Origin: Zonotrichia leucophrys gambelii
Taxonomy: Eukaryota; Chordata; Aves; Passeriformes; Passerellidae
Direction of reading: 5' to 3'
NCBI RefSeq assembly: GCF_028769735.1
Contig: NC_088169.1
Location: 45,041,229 to 45,105,228, forward strand
Length of the DNA: 64,000 nucleotides
A program made the position numbers and the translations under genes. Positions 61,730-64,000 of this stretch are shown here, piece after piece. Under the pieces are notes generated by a model that worked only from the letters and a program-made list of their open reading frames with translations, did no database searches and had not been told where the DNA came from. Each line of letters starts with the position of its first letter. Position 1 is the first letter of the stretch.

Positions 61730-63441
61730 TGTATTGGGTTTGCAGGGCCAGGTTTTGCTAGCAGTGGGACTACAGTGGTGCCGGTGAGAAGATGCCAGAA
61801 GCTTCCTTCACATCTGGTGGAACCAATGCGGGCTCCAGGACAGACCTGCTGCTGTCCAAGGCTGAGCCCATCAGAGATAATACCTGAAGTATTTGTATCC
61901 AGGGAAGAGAGAAGTGGAAATATGTGAAGTGACAGCCCTGCAGACACCAAGGTCAGTGCAGATGAGGGGCAGGAGGTGCTGCAGGTGCCAGAGCTGAGAT
62001 TCCCCACAGCCCCTGGTGCCGTCCATGGTGAGGCAGCTGGGACCCTGCAGCCCATGGAAGTTCACAGACATGCAGAGATCCATCCTCAGCCTGTTGAGGA
62101 CACCTGTGCCAGAGCAGGTCGCTGCCTGTGGTAAATAGGTATGATTCGTGCTGATAAAAATTGAAACAATAATTAATATTGATACAGTAATTAATATTTG
62201 AAAAGAATAAAATAGTTAATAGTTAAAAGTTGTAATGCCAAAGAAGAGAGGGAAAGGAGGAGCTCTACTCACTCTCCTTTCTCAGCAGATGTTCTCAAAG
62301 ACTACAAGAAAGAAGCTGAAGATACAGTTGCTAAAAATGACTAAGAACCTGGTTGGGTCTAAGAAAATGCTAATATATAAATACAGTGATACATTAGTTT
62401 TAGCTTATATTGTACTGGCTTGGTGCGCATGTGTAACCCAAAAATGAATTAAAAGACAACGAAGAAGACTACAGGGCCTTCATCAGTGACGACCCTCAAA
62501 GACTTGTGCGACTACTAAACTGAGTAGTAGAGAATGTGTAGTAAAAGTAGTAATGAAAGCAGAGACAGAAAAGTGACAAACCGAAAATAGAAAGAGATAG
62601 CATTCACACATAGCATATAAAGAGTAAGTTTTATTTAGCAAGCTTGTACATGAAGTGGCAAGAGTCAAGAACCCTGCCTTCCGTACCCCGCGGTTGTTTT
62701 TGCTTATGCGCTATTATTTGAACCAAATTATCCCTTATTTATATATTTTCTAAACTATTCAATTAAAATTGTTGCTACCTTAAATATTGTTTAGTTTTTT
62801 TTTGATGAAATTATTAAGCAAACATAACACTGCCCAAAAGGGGACTGTGACCCTGTGAGAAGCCCATGCTGTAGCAGGCTCCTGGGAGGGACCTGCAGAC
62901 CTGTAGAGAGAGGAGCCCGTGGTAGAGAAGGTTTCCTGGTGAGACTTGTGACACTTTTGGGGACCCACACTTAAGCAGGCTTTCTTTGAAGGACTTTACC
63001 CCTTGGAAAGGGACCCACATTGGAGCAGCTCATGAAAGAGCTGTAGCCTGTGGGAAGGGTCCCATGCTGGAGCGGGGCAAGAACTCCTCTCCCTGAGCAG
63101 TAGTCAAAACAACATGTGATGAACTGACGACCATTTCCCCATCTCCCTGTACTATTAGGGGGGAGGAGATAGATGCTGGGAAGGAGGGACAGGTTCAGAG
63201 AAGGTGTTTTTAATATTTGTTTCACTTCTCATTATCCTACTCTGGTTTTGACTGATAATAGATTTGATTGATATCCTCAAGTCAAGTCTGTTTAGCCTGT
63301 AATAGTAATTGATGAGTTATCTCTCCCTGTCTCAACTCATAAGCCTTTATATCTATTTTTTCTTCCCTGTCCAGTTGGGAAAGGGAATGATAGACAGCCT
63401 TGGGTGCATACCTGGCATCCAGCCAGGGTCAACCTACCACA
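61730..63441 (+). mobile_element. ERVL-like LTR, split by a second LTR
   Basis: The LTR starts TGTATTGGGTTTGCAGGGCC at 61730 and ends GCCAGGGTCAACCTACCACA at 63441. Excluding the 703-bp insert and its 5-bp duplication it is about 1.0 kb, close to the type's usual length. Segments follow the ERVL-type LTR order: AGACACCAAGGTCAGTGCAG near 61945, imperfect repeats of the CACGCTGGAGCAG type (62850-63080), TGATGAGTTATCTCTCCCTG near 63310, and GATAGACAGCCTTGGGTGCA near 63390. The polyadenylation site has decayed to AATAGA (63257-63262). Left flank AGGAC and right flank GACAG do not match, so no target duplication is visible. It is of the same type as 16906-17803 and 22355-22714. Confidence 0.9.
62127..62829. 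mobile_element. 703-bp LTR nested in the ERVL-like LTR
   Basis: The interruption starts TGTGGTAAATAGG and ends AAACATAACA, with TG..CA termini. It is flanked by exact CTGCC at 62122-62126 and 62830-62834. A sixth base differs (G left, A right). Removing the element and one CTGCC restores continuous ERVL-like LTR sequence (GCTGCC joined to CAAAAGGGGACTGTGACC). Orientation is undecided: the plus strand has a TATAAA near 62617 and ATTAAA near 62762, while the minus strand has TATAAATAAGG near 62745 and AATAAA near 62635. I favour plus weakly. It resembles an ERVK-like LTR of songbirds in its AT-rich start. No internal genes. It must be younger than the host LTR. Confidence 0.85.
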
Positions 63442-64000
63442 GACAGTTTAATAAATTATCTGTATAAGGGTTTGTGAAGGCATTCAACAGTAGGATGATG
63501 AATGATGTGTAAATAAGACACAAGTCCTTTTATAAATTAAACACCAGTTGAAAAGTATAAAACAAATAAAAGTTATGTTTAGTAATTCAGGGTGATTTCC
63601 AGCAGTGTTATGTATGCTATTTCAATCAAAAAATTGAAATATCCCCTCAGAGCATGAGGGGATATACAACAAAGTATTAATTCCAAAGCTGCTCTGACTA
63701 ATCTCATAGCTCCATTTCCTTTCTTCCTAATGTGCCCAGACTCTGAATGGCCAATCTTTCCTCCTAGCCATCAAAATCTCTAATTTCCCAAGTACTTGGT
63801 TCATAACCTGTCAAGCATGTCCACTCTTCTCTGTTCCAAGTAGAGTCTTAGTTTTGCTACCACACTAAGCTCCCTTTCAACTCCCCAGCCCTCTGGATGC
63901 CATCCTCAACTACACAGTACCACTGTGCCACCCCATTTTCATACCCTGCCCTGAAGCTCCTGTGTTCATGAACCTCAACTTTCTTGCCCTCTGAATCCTG
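63442..64000. other. Unannotated right edge
   Basis: The last part, from about 63700, is more C/T-rich than the typical background but matches no repeat or gene that I recognise. It may continue into a feature outside the window. Confidence 0.5.

Overview
The window looks like bird nuclear DNA, most likely from a songbird. The evidence is the repeat content. There are nine CR1 non-LTR retrotransposon copies; in several the 3' end carries the typical avian ATTCTATG-like tail and the reverse transcriptase (RT) catalytic box is of the F-A-D-D type. There are also at least nine solo or truncated long terminal repeats (LTRs) that resemble ERVL-like and ERVK-like LTRs I recall from passerine genomes. 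Family names come from recognition by eye, not from a database search. 'Bird' is secure; 'passerine' is probable.

I could not support a single host gene, exon, tRNA or other RNA gene. The sequence is strongly AT-rich, and its open frames are short, chance or repeat-derived. The window is therefore a gene desert or the interior of a very large intron. All long coding-like stretches (15.7-16.8, 30.7-32.2, 34.7, 38.4-38.8, 45.4-46.1, 52.7-53.3 and 60.8-61.2 kb) belong to CR1. No retroviral gag, pol or env region was seen; only LTRs remain.

Layout: 1-10.7 kb is AT-rich single-copy DNA with AT microsatellites, a 19-bp minisatellite and two foldback sequences. 10.76-11.07 kb is an ERVK-like LTR. 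14.6-22.7 kb is repeat-rich, with four LTR pieces and two CR1 fragments. 28.0-28.8 kb is an LTR with an internal 24-bp minisatellite and YY1-like motifs. 30.7-32.2 kb is a CR1 with a second, oppositely oriented CR1 inserted in it. 34.7 and 38.3-38.8 kb are two more CR1 copies, the second with an expanded pentanucleotide tail. 40.1-42.6 kb holds a perfect 39-nt palindrome and a cluster of short tandem repeats. 43.47-44.79 kb is a complete solo LTR flanked by an exact 5-bp duplication. 45.4, 52.7 and 60.8 kb are CR1 copies, two of them with internal deletions. 61.73-63.44 kb is an ERVL-like LTR split by a 703-bp second LTR.

The elements do not form a pathway; they are a record of successive insertions. 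The most informative structures are the two nested insertions, the two internally deleted CR1 copies, the long palindrome, and the strong strand bias of CR1 (eight of nine loci on the minus strand). I found no convincing new coding system.
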